DNA of 64,000 bases from Dulcicalothrix desertica PCC 7102. GTDB taxonomy: Bacteria; Cyanobacteriota; Cyanobacteriia; Cyanobacteriales; Nostocaceae. The DNA lies in NCBI RefSeq assembly GCF_003991905.1, contig NZ_RSCL01000017.1, positions 62,001 through 126,000 of the forward strand, given 5' to 3'. The first letter of the stretch is position 1; each line of letters opens with the position of its first letter. The notes beneath the pieces are model-generated. The model saw only the letters and a list, made by a program, of their open reading frames with translations, had not been told where the DNA came from and ran no database searches. The position numbers and the translations under genes are program-made. Below, piece after piece: positions 29,715-38,142 of this stretch.

Positions 29715-30080
29715 GTGGATTTAGAAGCGCGGAAGAAATTGGGTGAAGTGGTAAAAACGGCTCGTGATTCCATGAGCCAACGAGCATTTGCAAAATTACT
29801 GGGCGTATCTTATACAACTGTACAGTTGTGGGAAAAAGGTGAGTCAATTCCAGATGTTCTCAATCTGGCGAACATTGCCGACAGGGCAGGTTATACGATT
29901 GAGGAGCTTTTAAATTATTTAGGTATTAAGCCGCAATCTAATTCTTCTGATTTAAACCAGATTGTTAAGCAAATCAAGGTAATGCCATTATCTGATGTGG
30001 CGGTTATTGGTCGTGTAGTTATGGATAGACTTGCTTCTTCGATTGAGGTAGCGGGTTCGGAGGTTAAAGCCAGTGGTTGA
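29715..30080 (+). CDS. XRE-family regulator, paralog 3
   Basis: 121 residues from GTG 29715, closest to paralog 1 (LGVSYTTVQ.WEKGES.PD, NLANIADRAGYTIEELLNYLG.KPQS). It stands 420 bp upstream of the DNA methyltransferase on the same strand. It could act as a controller of the restriction-modification pair, but it is longer than typical C proteins and I see no matched operator, so that is only a possibility. Confidence 0.88.
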   Translation: MDLEARKKLGEVVKTARDSMSQRAFAKLLGVSYTTVQLWEKGESIPDVLNLANIADRAGYTIEELLNYLGIKPQSNSSDLNQIVKQIKVMPLSDVAVIGRVVMDRLASSIEVAGSEVKASG

Positions 30081-30110
30081 TGTCAAAAGTTTTGGTGGGT
30101 AGAAATATTA

Positions 30111-30209
30111 GCAACGGATGATGAACGGATGTAGCGGATAAATAATTTTAGATAATCAGACTTTGCTTGTATTGAATAAATCATCCGTTACATCCGTTGT
30201 ATCCGTTGC
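30111..30209. repeat. 99-bp GCAACGGATG...CATCCGTTGC inverted-repeat element, copy A
   Basis: Left arm GCAACGGATGATGAACGGAT and right arm ATCCGTTACATCCGTTG/ATCCGTTGC are inverted, each containing three ACGGAT/ATCCGT words. The second copy at 39509-39607 is also exactly 99 bp. A lone right arm lies at 33139-33166. Probably a small non-coding mobile repeat. Confidence 0.85.
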
Positions 30210-30464
30210 CAGTGTTGGCGCCTGATAGATAATGTTTTATTGTTGTGTGTTGGGTTACGCAGAGCCTACCCTGCGGGAAAACTCCGTTTACACCCAACCT
30301 ACAGTGTCCTAAGTAACATGAGTATTGTTTTTAACTGAAAAGCGGCTATATTACTTGAATTTGCACTGGTCTATTGTAAAAGCAAGTAATATATTACACT
30401 GTGTTTTTATCGAACTTTAGCTTTAAAGTACAGTAGAACAAGTATTCTTTTTTCGTGTTTTTAA

Positions 30465-30478
30465 AGTACGATAGTACT
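30465..30478. promoter_or_regulatory. AGTACGATAGTACT palindrome upstream of the methyltransferase
   Basis: 5-bp inverted arms with a 4-bp spacer end 22 bp before the ATG at 30501. A related AGTACGGTACT lies at 34644-34654. Binding by one of the local XRE proteins is a guess. Confidence 0.3.
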
Positions 30479-30500
30479 AAACTAGATTCATCATAAATTA

Positions 30501-31541
30501 ATGGCTTATATAGTACGTACCAACTATGATGTGAAAGTAGGAACTCATTTGGCTTTGCAAAAAGGTGTGGCGAAGCGAGGTGTATTTGAGGCGCCTTCTA
30601 ATTACAATGTTTATACAGCAAACCAGGCTCCAGCAAAACCGTTTTTGAAATGGGCAGGAGGGAAGGGTCAGCTTCTGGAACAAATAAGCACCTATTTGCC
30701 ACAAGACTTGTTAAATGGTTCAATCAAAAGGTATGTTGAGCCGTTTGTGGGAGGAGGGGCAATGTTTTTCTATCTTGCTTCTTCGGGTTATCAGTCGAGC
30801 ATCGATGAGTTTTTTATTTATGATGTTAATCCTGAATTGATAATTGCCTATAAAACTATTAAGTTTGATGTGTATGCGTTGATTGATGCGTTATCAAAGA
30901 TTCAATCTAAGTATTGGTCTATGTCTGATATTGAAAAAAACCAGTATTTTTATCATGTGCGGCAATTATTTAATTCAAAGCGGAGAAGTATTGATTTTAA
31001 TGTATTTAGTAGTAATTGGGTAGAGCGTGCGGCTCAGATTATTTTTTTGAACCGTACTTGTTTTAATGGCTTGTTTAGAGTTAATTCTAGAGGTGAGTTT
31101 AATGTTCCTTGCGGTAAGTATAAAAAGCCTTTGATTTGCAATGTGGATAATTTGAAGGCTATTTCTTTAGTGCTGCAAAAAACTCGTATTGAGTTAGGAG
31201 ATTTTACGAAGTGTAAAGATTTTGTTGATGATAAGACTTTTGTATATTTTGACCCACCTTACCGACCCATAAGTAGTACCGCTAATTTTACTGGTTATTC
31301 TCAAAATATATGGCATGATAGTGAGCAGTTAAGGTTGAGGAACTTTTTTGCTGAGTTGGATGGTAAAGGCGCCGAGCTGTTATTAAGTAATTCAGACCCT
31401 AAAAATGAGGATGTTAATGATAATTTTTTTGAAGATGCTTATAATGCCTATAGAATTGAGCGAGTAAGAGCTGCGCGGAGGATTAATTGTAATGCTTCTA
31501 AGCGTGGTCAGATTAATGAGTTACTAATTATGAATTATTAA
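30501..31541 (+). CDS. type II DNA adenine-N6 methyltransferase (Dam/DpnM type)
   Basis: 346 residues. Motif order is that of alpha-class adenine methylases: KPFLKWAGGKGQLL (~47-60), SAM-binding YVEPFVGGGAMFFYL (78-92), catalytic DPPY (251-254). The partner gene downstream is a DpnII-like nuclease, so GATC is the expected target. The first ~45 residues precede the usual start of this family, and the true start may be internal. A hairpin (31546-31571) separates it from the nuclease gene 50 bp downstream. Confidence 0.93.
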   Translation: MAYIVRTNYDVKVGTHLALQKGVAKRGVFEAPSNYNVYTANQAPAKPFLKWAGGKGQLLEQISTYLPQDLLNGSIKRYVEPFVGGGAMFFYLASSGYQSSIDEFFIYDVNPELIIAYKTIKFDVYALIDALSKIQSKYWSMSDIEKNQYFYHVRQLFNSKRRSIDFNVFSSNWVERAAQIIFLNRTCFNGLFRVNSRGEFNVPCGKYKKPLICNVDNLKAISLVLQKTRIELGDFTKCKDFVDDKTFVYFDPPYRPISSTANFTGYSQNIWHDSEQLRLRNFFAELDGKGAELLLSNSDPKNEDVNDNFFEDAYNAYRIERVRAARRINCNASKRGQINELLIMNY

Positions 31542-31545
31542 GCTT

Positions 31546-31571
31546 GTAGTAAGCACTGAAGTGCTTATTAC
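31546..31571 (+). repeat. GTAGTAAGCACT / AGTGCTTATTAC hairpin between M and R genes
   Basis: 12-base arms with one G-T mismatch and a 2-base loop. It could lower read-through from methylase to nuclease, or be a member of the small repeat family also seen at 9752-9767. Confidence 0.6.
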
Positions 31572-31591
31572 GAGGTCGTTCGCAGGTAGGT

Positions 31592-32518
31592 ATGAAAAAT
31601 AGTCAGGTATTTCATGATTTTTTGGGAAGTGCTGCTACCAAAGATGTGTTTAAGCATTTGAAAAATACTTTGACTGACTCTATCACAATATGGGACTATT
31701 TTGTCAATTGGCAAAAAGTCCTATCAAATTTTAAAAGCGTTGAAATTCATTTGAATACTCTTAATTATTTAATCGGGAAAAATAATATAGAGCAAGAATT
31801 TAGAGAACTATTACAAACTTATCCAGGCATTTACAGCGCAATTCCAATTTTAATAGCTTGTCGAACGAAAAATTTTAGAATTCTAACTAGCTTTGCAGAA
31901 GGAGATTTTCAATATAAAGGGTTTAATTTTAGTAATCAGAGTCTTTTATTTCCAGAAAATATTAATGCCGCAGTAGAATTTGTCAGAGAAACTGGTGTGC
32001 TGGAACTATTTGAAAACCGTACTATTAAAAGTATTCCAGATTATGTATTAGGAATTGAGGTAGGACTCGATAGTAACGGTAGGAAAAATCGTGCTGGGGA
32101 TACGATGGAAATTATCGTTGAAGAGTTAGTAAAGTCTATTTGTAACGCGAGTAATTTTACATACATTAAACAAGCTACTGCTGAGAAGATTTTGGCTGAA
32201 TGGGATATTGTAGTGGAAGTAGATAAATCAAGCAGGAGATTTGATTTTGTAATTAATAATAGTAAACAAATTTATTTAATTGAAGTCAATTTCTATGGTG
32301 GTGGTGGTTCTAAGTTGAAAGCCACCGCAGGTGAATATAAGGGTTTGTATGATTTTTTAACGGCACAAAATCACAAATTTATTTGGATTACTGATGGTTT
32401 GGGTTGGAAGAGTACTTTAAAACCTTTGGAAGAAACTTTTAATTATATTGATTATACATTAAATTTGAATATGGCTTCTAGTGGGTTACTTGCTGAAATT
32501 ATTAGACAACAACTTTAG
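31592..32518 (+). CDS. DpnII-type restriction endonuclease (GATC expected)
   Basis: 308 residues, close to the ~290 of DpnII/MboI enzymes. The order of conserved segments, including PDYVLGIEVGLDSNGRKNRAG (~150-170) and the PD-(D/E)XK-like core RFDFVINNSKQIYLIEVNFY (~217-236), fits the family. It would cut unmethylated GATC. It lies 50 bp after the methylase. Its 3' end overlaps that of the next, opposite-strand gene by 33 bp. Confidence 0.9.
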   Translation: MKNSQVFHDFLGSAATKDVFKHLKNTLTDSITIWDYFVNWQKVLSNFKSVEIHLNTLNYLIGKNNIEQEFRELLQTYPGIYSAIPILIACRTKNFRILTSFAEGDFQYKGFNFSNQSLLFPENINAAVEFVRETGVLELFENRTIKSIPDYVLGIEVGLDSNGRKNRAGDTMEIIVEELVKSICNASNFTYIKQATAEKILAEWDIVVEVDKSSRRFDFVINNSKQIYLIEVNFYGGGGSKLKATAGEYKGLYDFLTAQNHKFIWITDGLGWKSTLKPLEETFNYIDYTLNLNMASSGLLAEIIRQQL

Positions 32519-32953
32519 TTCTTCAACTGCCTTTATCTGTGTAGGTTGATGTTTTATCTGAAGCGCGGTTTTCATTGCCTCGTTAAAGACTAAAAAAGCT
32601 TCCTCTTTATACACAGTCCCCGCAGTGGCTAATGCTTTTGCTAATTCTCGTAGTTCCTTCGTCTTGAAAACTGGAGAATCTTTAACTTGCTTCAAAACTT
32701 CTTTGGCTTCATGATAGTGTCCTGCACGTGCGAAAAATGACGCTAAATATTTCAATGCTTCGATGCGCGCTTCCGAATCTTCGTCAATTAAATATGCAAC
32801 TTTCTTTGCCTCATCTAAAATAGCTGTATTTTGCCATAAGTTATGTTGAAGTGATTTGTGTATATTCAGTAAAGCTACAAATTTGGTAATTTCTAAACTG
32901 GTCGCAAAGGAAGTAGAAGCAAGTGGAGTATTTAGCCTAACGTTATTAATCAT
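32486..32953 (-). CDS. TPR-like helical protein
   Basis: 155 residues, almost wholly alpha-helical, with two or three degenerate ~34-residue helical repeats (SEARIEALKYLASFFARAGHY, KELRELAKALATAGTVYKEE). This looks like the end of a tetratricopeptide protein and probably mediates protein binding. It overlaps the nuclease gene tail-to-tail by 33 bp, which suggests the R-M pair was inserted here or that one 3' end has shifted. Confidence 0.6.
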   Translation of the reverse strand: MINNVRLNTPLASTSFATSLEITKFVALLNIHKSLQHNLWQNTAILDEAKKVAYLIDEDSEARIEALKYLASFFARAGHYHEAKEVLKQVKDSPVFKTKELRELAKALATAGTVYKEEAFLVFNEAMKTALQIKHQPTQIKAVEELKLLSNNFSK

Positions 32954-33069
32954 GCCTTAACCAGCAATAAAGTGTGTAAAATCAGGGAAAAATTTAAAAA
33001 ACTTTTTGCTTCCCTAATTAACATATAGGTGCTGGCGAAGAGAAATTATGCAAGCTCATTCAATCGTAA

Positions 33070-33130
33070 GGTGCGTGAAAGCAGTTTAATCTTGTGTTAC
33101 GTTGCTTCATCCTAATGGCTTTCACGCACC
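33070..33130. repeat. GGTGCGTGAAAGC...GCTTTCACGCACC inverted repeat
   Basis: Perfect 13-bp arms, 61 bp overall, followed at 33139-33166 by a lone ATCCGTTACATCCGTTATA arm of the 99-bp element family. It lies between the two minus-strand genes. Confidence 0.8.
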
Positions 33131-33169
33131 CTACCTCTATCCGTTACATCCGTTATAATCCGTTGCGAA

Positions 33170-34471
33170 TTACTCTGCTGCAATACCAGTGGTAGATAGC
33201 ACTGGATAGTTTTCTTGGGGATCAAACAGAGGCGCCTTTTGAACATCCCGATAAGCAAAGTCATCATCACCACGTCCAATAGCAAACTGTAATGAGTTGA
33301 TAAGAGTTTTGCTTGATAACGTTAGGAAAATTATAACTCCTGAGAAAGTTAAGGCGCCTGCAATACCAAACATATTATGATAACCAACTTGTTCGGCAAT
33401 CGAACCTCCAAGGGGTCCAGCAATTGCAATACCCAAGTCAAACCCCACTACACATAGAGCAAAAATTCGTCCGCGCTCTTGGGGTAATGAACGGTCGGCT
33501 ATAACTACATCCATTGTCGAAAGGAATGTACCACCCCCGGCGCCTTCAAGTATTGCCGACATCACAAAAGAAAAATCGTTGTTTGCTTGCCATAGTAGTA
33601 ACATTGAGAGCGTATAAGCAATTAAACCAAGCGTTACAAATATACCTCTACCAATTCGGTCACTACCACTGCTAGTAAAAAACCGCGATACTAAACTCGA
33701 CACTGCTGCAATTGTATAAAACAAACCGCAATCGAAGTTAACATGTATAGATTTAATAAATAATGGAATAAAAGTATTCAACGTACCCACTGCTAACCCA
33801 ATTAGTAACATAGTTAGCGCTGGAACCCGCACCCTTGGACTTTTGTAAATTTGCCAAATACTTTCGGCGCCATTATCTTCACTCAAATCTTGCGATACAG
33901 GAAAGTTTTCGATTGGCAGTACAAATAAAAGCGAGAGTAAACCTAAAATAGCAGTAGTATTAAATAATAATGTGTAACTAGCATTTTCTTGGATATAAGT
34001 ACCAATTGCTGGGCCAAGTGCTAAACCAGTTGCCCCAGTCAAAGTCATATAACCCAAAACTTCACCGCGATTTTCTGCCGGAGCTATATCAGAAACTAGT
34101 GCTGCGTATGCTGTAGTAAAAGCTGCAATACTAATCCCATGAAACGCGCGTAGTGCAATTAGCCCAGGTATTGATGTAAATATTTGATAACCCAATGGTG
34201 CAATAGCTGCAACACTTGCACCAATAATCAAAACAATTTTACGGCTACGTCGGTCTGCTAGTTCTCCCAACTGAGGACGAAATATTAACAACCCAACAGC
34301 AAAGCTAGCCATAACAATACCAACTTGCTGTTTAGAACCGCCCAAATCCTCTATATAAAGAGGAAGCGTTGATAGCAACGCCCCAATACTAGACCAAAAT
34401 AATAAACCTGCTGCGAATAAAATCAGCATGTAATTACGTATCTTGGTATCCAAGCGTAGAAGTACTTCCAA
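33170..34471 (-). CDS. MFS transporter
   Basis: 433 residues with 12 hydrophobic segments and the major-facilitator loop motif between helices 2 and 3 (GELADRRSRKIVLI, ~70-83), repeated after helix 8 as SDRIGRGIFV. It resembles drug/metabolite exporters of the MFS_1 group; the substrate cannot be told. The start is TTG 34471, with TAGGAT about 7 bases upstream. Confidence 0.9.
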   Translation of the reverse strand: MEVLLRLDTKIRNYMLILFAAGLLFWSSIGALLSTLPLYIEDLGGSKQQVGIVMASFAVGLLIFRPQLGELADRRSRKIVLIIGASVAAIAPLGYQIFTSIPGLIALRAFHGISIAAFTTAYAALVSDIAPAENRGEVLGYMTLTGATGLALGPAIGTYIQENASYTLLFNTTAILGLLSLLFVLPIENFPVSQDLSEDNGAESIWQIYKSPRVRVPALTMLLIGLAVGTLNTFIPLFIKSIHVNFDCGLFYTIAAVSSLVSRFFTSSGSDRIGRGIFVTLGLIAYTLSMLLLWQANNDFSFVMSAILEGAGGGTFLSTMDVVIADRSLPQERGRIFALCVVGFDLGIAIAGPLGGSIAEQVGYHNMFGIAGALTFSGVIIFLTLSSKTLINSLQFAIGRGDDDFAYRDVQKAPLFDPQENYPVLSTTGIAAE

Positions 34472-35003
34472 TTGTTTTATCCTATTGATTTATATTACGT
34501 GTAACTGTGGAGATATATCCAAGCTTCCACACTTTTAATACCATTACCTTCGCATACTGATACAAACTCACGTTTCAGAAGCCCTACGGAATCTAGGCGC
34601 CTGTACAAGGTTTATATATTACATGTACTATAGATAATAGTATAGTACGGTACTAGCCAAGTAAAAATACTTATGGCTTTACCTAGCAGCGATTTACGAA
34701 CTTCAAACGATGCAATTAGTTATATAGTACGATTTCTCGCCTCTAAAAAGACTAATACTTTTTGTAGATTCTTCAAACTACTTGAATCGACGCATTTTAT
34801 ATAAAGTATAGCCACAAGGGCAGAAGACAAAATACTGAACAATAGAGTAGACTATATAGTTATGTTTTCATGCGAGAGTTAATTTAATTCTTAGAGTCAA
34901 GAAGTTTTTTTAGTATAAATAGTTACTTATAAGCCAAAGGGGGCATTTTTTGCAAGAGAGGCTATAACAGGTAAAGTCTTATACGTATTTTACAGGTGCA
35001 GCC
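34472..35003. other. 532-bp intergenic region
   Basis: AT-rich, with the palindrome AGTACGGTACT (34644-34654) and scattered TATAGTAC words. I see no gene, no strong repeat and no convincing promoter. Confidence 0.5.
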
Positions 35004-35486
35004 ATGTCCTTACGCAATGAACCTACCGATTGGCAATTAGGTGTACATGAAAGTTACATCCCTGTTTATTTTAAAGGCGCCGTAGCTGGATTTTTCAAAA
35101 AAGAATATTCAGACACGATAATCAAACAGTTAAATGAAGACGAATTATTGAAAAAAGCATTGACTACAGCTTGTACCGATTTAATTAGGCAGTCAGGTGG
35201 TGATGCTAGTCAAGTTAAAGAACTAATGAAAAAATATCTAAAAACCAGTGAGCTTCCAAAGTCAGGTACATTTGCAATTGCAAGATTTCTACGTGAAAGA
35301 CAGCAAGAATTAGATTTAGGCGACAAAGAATTTGCTAAATTTTGCGACACTTTTAAAGTTTCACCTGTCGAATTAAACAATATCTACGCAGGTGACAAAA
35401 TAGAAGACGCATTGATGGCGCCGCTCGCCCGCATTTTAGGAAAATCAAAAGACGAATTACTAAAAGTCAGAGACGGTCATTTGTAG
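35004..35486 (+). CDS. unknown protein with XRE-like C-terminal region
   Basis: 160 residues, soluble and largely helical. The last ~60 residues (LRERQQELDLGDKEFAKFCDTF...VELNNIYAGDKIEDALMAPLARILG) resemble a helix-turn-helix of the Cro type, but weakly. The N-terminal half (SYIPVYFKGAVAGFFKKEYSD) matches nothing I know. It stands alone, 326 bp before the EACC1-like gene. Confidence 0.6.
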   Translation: MSLRNEPTDWQLGVHESYIPVYFKGAVAGFFKKEYSDTIIKQLNEDELLKKALTTACTDLIRQSGGDASQVKELMKKYLKTSELPKSGTFAIARFLRERQQELDLGDKEFAKFCDTFKVSPVELNNIYAGDKIEDALMAPLARILGKSKDELLKVRDGHL

Positions 35487-35812
35487 CACAGGCCAAAGGC
35501 GCCTGTGCAGTGATAACTTATATTTCAACAAGCCGAAAGAAACCGGGCTTCTGTACGAAAAATCAACGTTTTACACAACATGTTTGGCAAGAAGCCCGGT
35601 TTCTAGACCTCGTGCAAGATGTTACAAACCAAAAGGTCAACTCAACCTGCTCCCGTTCGATTCTTCCGCTTCACCGAGCAGTACTGATATATGACCGTAT
35701 AAAAAAGTAATTGTAGATTTCCGGAAAACCATTAATCATAGCTGGTATAAATAAGGTAGGCTAAAAACTACTTCTATATTTCATTACTAAGCTTTCATCT
35801 TGAGTCGCGACT
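35487..35812. other. 326-bp intergenic region
   Basis: Holds a short CACAGGC...GCCTGTGC hairpin right after the stop of the previous gene (35488-35508, a possible terminator) and repeat copy 3. The open frame across the repeat is not a convincing gene. Confidence 0.6.
35538..35604. repeat. paired AGAAACC(C/G)GGTTTCT palindromes, copy 3 (matched variant)
   Basis: Arms AGAAACCGGGCTTCT (35538-35552) and AGAAGCCCGGTTTCT (35590-35604) start 52 bp apart. Both carry the same substitution relative to copies 1 and 2, so the arms remain exact reverse complements of each other. Confidence 0.9.
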
Positions 35813-36196
35813 ATGGCTAATGTATCAAACGTAAAACTTATAATTGGTTTCAACGACCCTGACTTGGATGACGAAGAGAAAAACGAACAAGCCCAGAAAC
35901 TGCTGCAAGAAATTAGAGAGCTAGATGAAATTGAAGCAGCAGAACTTCTACCTGACCCCAACCCACCCGCAGGAAACAAAGCATTTGGTGGAATTTTAGC
36001 GGGTTTTCTGATGGCAGAAGTTAGCCCTGCAAACCTAAAAAAATTATTTGGGTTCTTATCAGACCGTTTCGGGAATAAACCGATGAAGTTGAAAGTCAAA
36101 GCCACTGATGGTAGAGAATTAGAAATCGAAGCCAGTAGCAAAGAAGAGTTTGAGTATATTAAACAGCAAGCACAAGAGTTCCTTAATAAACAATAA
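35813..36196 (+). CDS. EACC1-like small protein (effector-associated constant component)
   Basis: 127 residues. The layout, with LLQEIRELDEIEAAELLPD, a central PNPPAGNKAFGG turn, a helical LKKLFGFLSDRFG stretch and a final beta/helix unit (LKVKATDGRELEIEASSKEEF), matches what I know of the EACC1 family. EACC1 proteins accompany caspases, peptidases and EAD domains in bacterial conflict systems. The caspase-GUN4 gene follows after 46 bp. The family call is by pattern, not by search. Confidence 0.7.
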   Translation: MANVSNVKLIIGFNDPDLDDEEKNEQAQKLLQEIRELDEIEAAELLPDPNPPAGNKAFGGILAGFLMAEVSPANLKKLFGFLSDRFGNKPMKLKVKATDGRELEIEASSKEEFEYIKQQAQEFLNKQ

Positions 36197-36242
36197 ATAT
36201 ATCAATATATACACAGATAATATAATTTTGCATTTATGACCA

Positions 36243-37874
36243 ATGGCAAAATACGCTTTATTGATTGGAGTTAGCGAGTATGAACCAGGATTAAATCTTT
36301 TACCTGGCGCCACAAAGGATGTAGAAGCAATGCAGCGTGTCTTGCAGCACCCAGAAATAGGGGGTTTTGCAGCAGAGGATATTATTGTGTTGAAAAATCA
36401 GCAGCGACAAGAAGCCGAAGAAGCGATTTTCACTTTTTTCGCTAATAAAAGAAAAGAAGATTTGCTGCTGCTATATTTCTCTGGTCACGGAATTACTGAT
36501 GATAACAGCCAGTTTTACTTTTCAACTCGTTCAACTCGCAAACAAGAAGGCAAATTAATCTCTCCAACTGCTGTTGCTGCGAGCTTTGTGCATCAGCAAA
36601 TGCAAAATAGTCGGTCAAGGCGCCAAGTAATTATTCTCGACTGCTGTTTTAGTGCGGCTTTTACAAAAGGTTTGAATGCAAAAGACGCTGGGAATATAAA
36701 TATCGTCAATCAATTAGGAGGCGAAGGTCGAGCTATTCTTACCGCTTCCAATTCAACCCAATATGCATTTGAACATGAAGGCTTTGAATTATCGCTCTAT
36801 ACCCATTTTCTCATCGAAGGGATCGAGAAAGGCATCGCTGACCAAGACAACGATGGTTGGATATCAGTCGAAGAACTACATGATTTTGTTCATCGCAAGG
36901 TGACAGAAACTTCCCCAGCAATGACACCAGAATTTTATCCTGTCAAAGAAGGATATAAAATTCTGCTGGCAAAGTCACCTAAAGAAGACCCGAAACTAAA
37001 ATATCGCAAGGAAGTTGAACAACGCGCGCATCAAGGAAAATTTACAATTCCTGCCCGTAGAATGCTTAAGTCTTTAGCGCTACAACTCGGATTAAACCTA
37101 CAAGAAGCAGAAGCAATTGAAACAGAAGTTTTACAACCCTATCGCGAGTACCAGCGCAAGTTGGAAGAGTACAAACAAACGCTTGAGGAAGCTTTAGAAC
37201 AAGAAAATCCACTTTCGTCACGGTCACTAAATGATTTAAAAGATTATCAGCAATTTCTAGGTTTGCGCGATGAGGATGTTAAAAAAATAGATGAACAATT
37301 ACTTCCTCAAATAGCTTTCGTAATCAACAATCAACAACCAGTAACAAATAATCAACAACTCGAAGAAGATGACCTAAGTTCTGAAAAAGGAATAAACTAC
37401 ACTAAACTACGTGACTTAATTAAAACAGGAAAATGGAAAGAAGCGGACTATGAAACCTATTTGATAATGCTTCAGGCTGTAGGTCGAGAAGAAAATGACT
37501 GGATTAGACATGAAGAATTTTTAAACTTTCCCTACAAAGACCTTCGCACAATTAATACCCTTTGGGTAAAATATAGCAATGGGCAATTTGGCTTCAGTGT
37601 CCAAAAAGAAATTTACTTGAGTGTCGGTGGCAAAGCAGACGGCAAATATTACAAAGAAGCCTGGGAAAAATTAGCAGATAAAGTAGGATGGAGGGTGAAC
37701 AACAATTGGATTGACACGAGGAGTTTTACTTACGACACTTCAGCATTTTACGACACTTCAGCATCTAAGGGGCACCTCCCGATTTACGTATTTGTGCATG
37801 ATGTAGAAAAGGTAGGAGCTATTTTTACGGACTTGGAAGTGGTATTCTCTCGCATCGAGACTTGTAAAATGTAA
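36243..37874 (+). CDS. caspase-family protease fused to GUN4 domain
   Basis: 543 residues. The caspase domain (~1-255) has the His of YFSGHG (His82) and Cys of LDCCFS (Cys134/135), so it should be active. An EF-hand-like loop DQDNDGWISVEE (200-211) with all standard Ca2+ positions lies in its C-terminal part. A helical linker (~260-385) follows. The end (~390-540) is a GUN4-type domain (LRDLIKTGKWKEADYETY, GREENDWIRHEE), a fold that binds Mg-porphyrins in chlorophyll synthesis. A tandem YDTSA duplication sits at the position of a GUN4 loop. It pairs with the EACC1-like gene upstream. The inferred role is an inducible death or defence effector. Confidence 0.88.
   Translation: MAKYALLIGVSEYEPGLNLLPGATKDVEAMQRVLQHPEIGGFAAEDIIVLKNQQRQEAEEAIFTFFANKRKEDLLLLYFSGHGITDDNSQFYFSTRSTRKQEGKLISPTAVAASFVHQQMQNSRSRRQVIILDCCFSAAFTKGLNAKDAGNINIVNQLGGEGRAILTASNSTQYAFEHEGFELSLYTHFLIEGIEKGIADQDNDGWISVEELHDFVHRKVTETSPAMTPEFYPVKEGYKILLAKSPKEDPKLKYRKEVEQRAHQGKFTIPARRMLKSLALQLGLNLQEAEAIETEVLQPYREYQRKLEEYKQTLEEALEQENPLSSRSLNDLKDYQQFLGLRDEDVKKIDEQLLPQIAFVINNQQPVTNNQQLEEDDLSSEKGINYTKLRDLIKTGKWKEADYETYLIMLQAVGREENDWIRHEEFLNFPYKDLRTINTLWVKYSNGQFGFSVQKEIYLSVGGKADGKYYKEAWEKLADKVGWRVNNNWIDTRSFTYDTSAFYDTSASKGHLPIYVFVHDVEKVGAIFTDLEVVFSRIETCKM
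37730..37765 (+). repeat. 18-bp tandem duplication in the GUN4 region
   Basis: TACGACACTTCAGCATTT and TACGACACTTCAGCATCT stand in tandem and encode YDTSAF-YDTSAS, an in-frame duplication inside the GUN4 domain. Confidence 0.85.
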
Positions 37875-38142
37875 CATTTAAGACTTTCATAATTTCCTAA
37901 AGATTTATCAGATAAACCAAACTCACGTAATAATAAGCATTTCATAAATCCTATATCTGGCACTGAGTCAATTTATTTACAGCATGGATTGAAAGTCGAT
38001 GAAAAGACGGAAATTTTGATTTTAAAGATTTATGTAGATAATTTGTATTATAAAGTTCATCAGTAATATTATTTTTTCGTAGGATTTATTTACTTGTCCT
38101 TGAAAGCCCAGTTAATAAAGTTTTACAAACCAATAATTTAGC

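Larger units (their letters stand above)
30081..30500. other. 420-bp region before the methyltransferase
   Basis: Contains the 99-bp element, a TGTTGGGTT...AACCCAACCTACA repeat (30246-30304) and the palindrome AGTAC-GATA-GTACT (30465-30478) about 23 bp before the methyltransferase ATG, which could be an operator. No gene is seen. Confidence 0.55.

Noticed and set aside
35510-35710. 66-codon open frame on the plus strand
   Set aside because: It is made largely from the paired 15-mer repeat and has no coding character.
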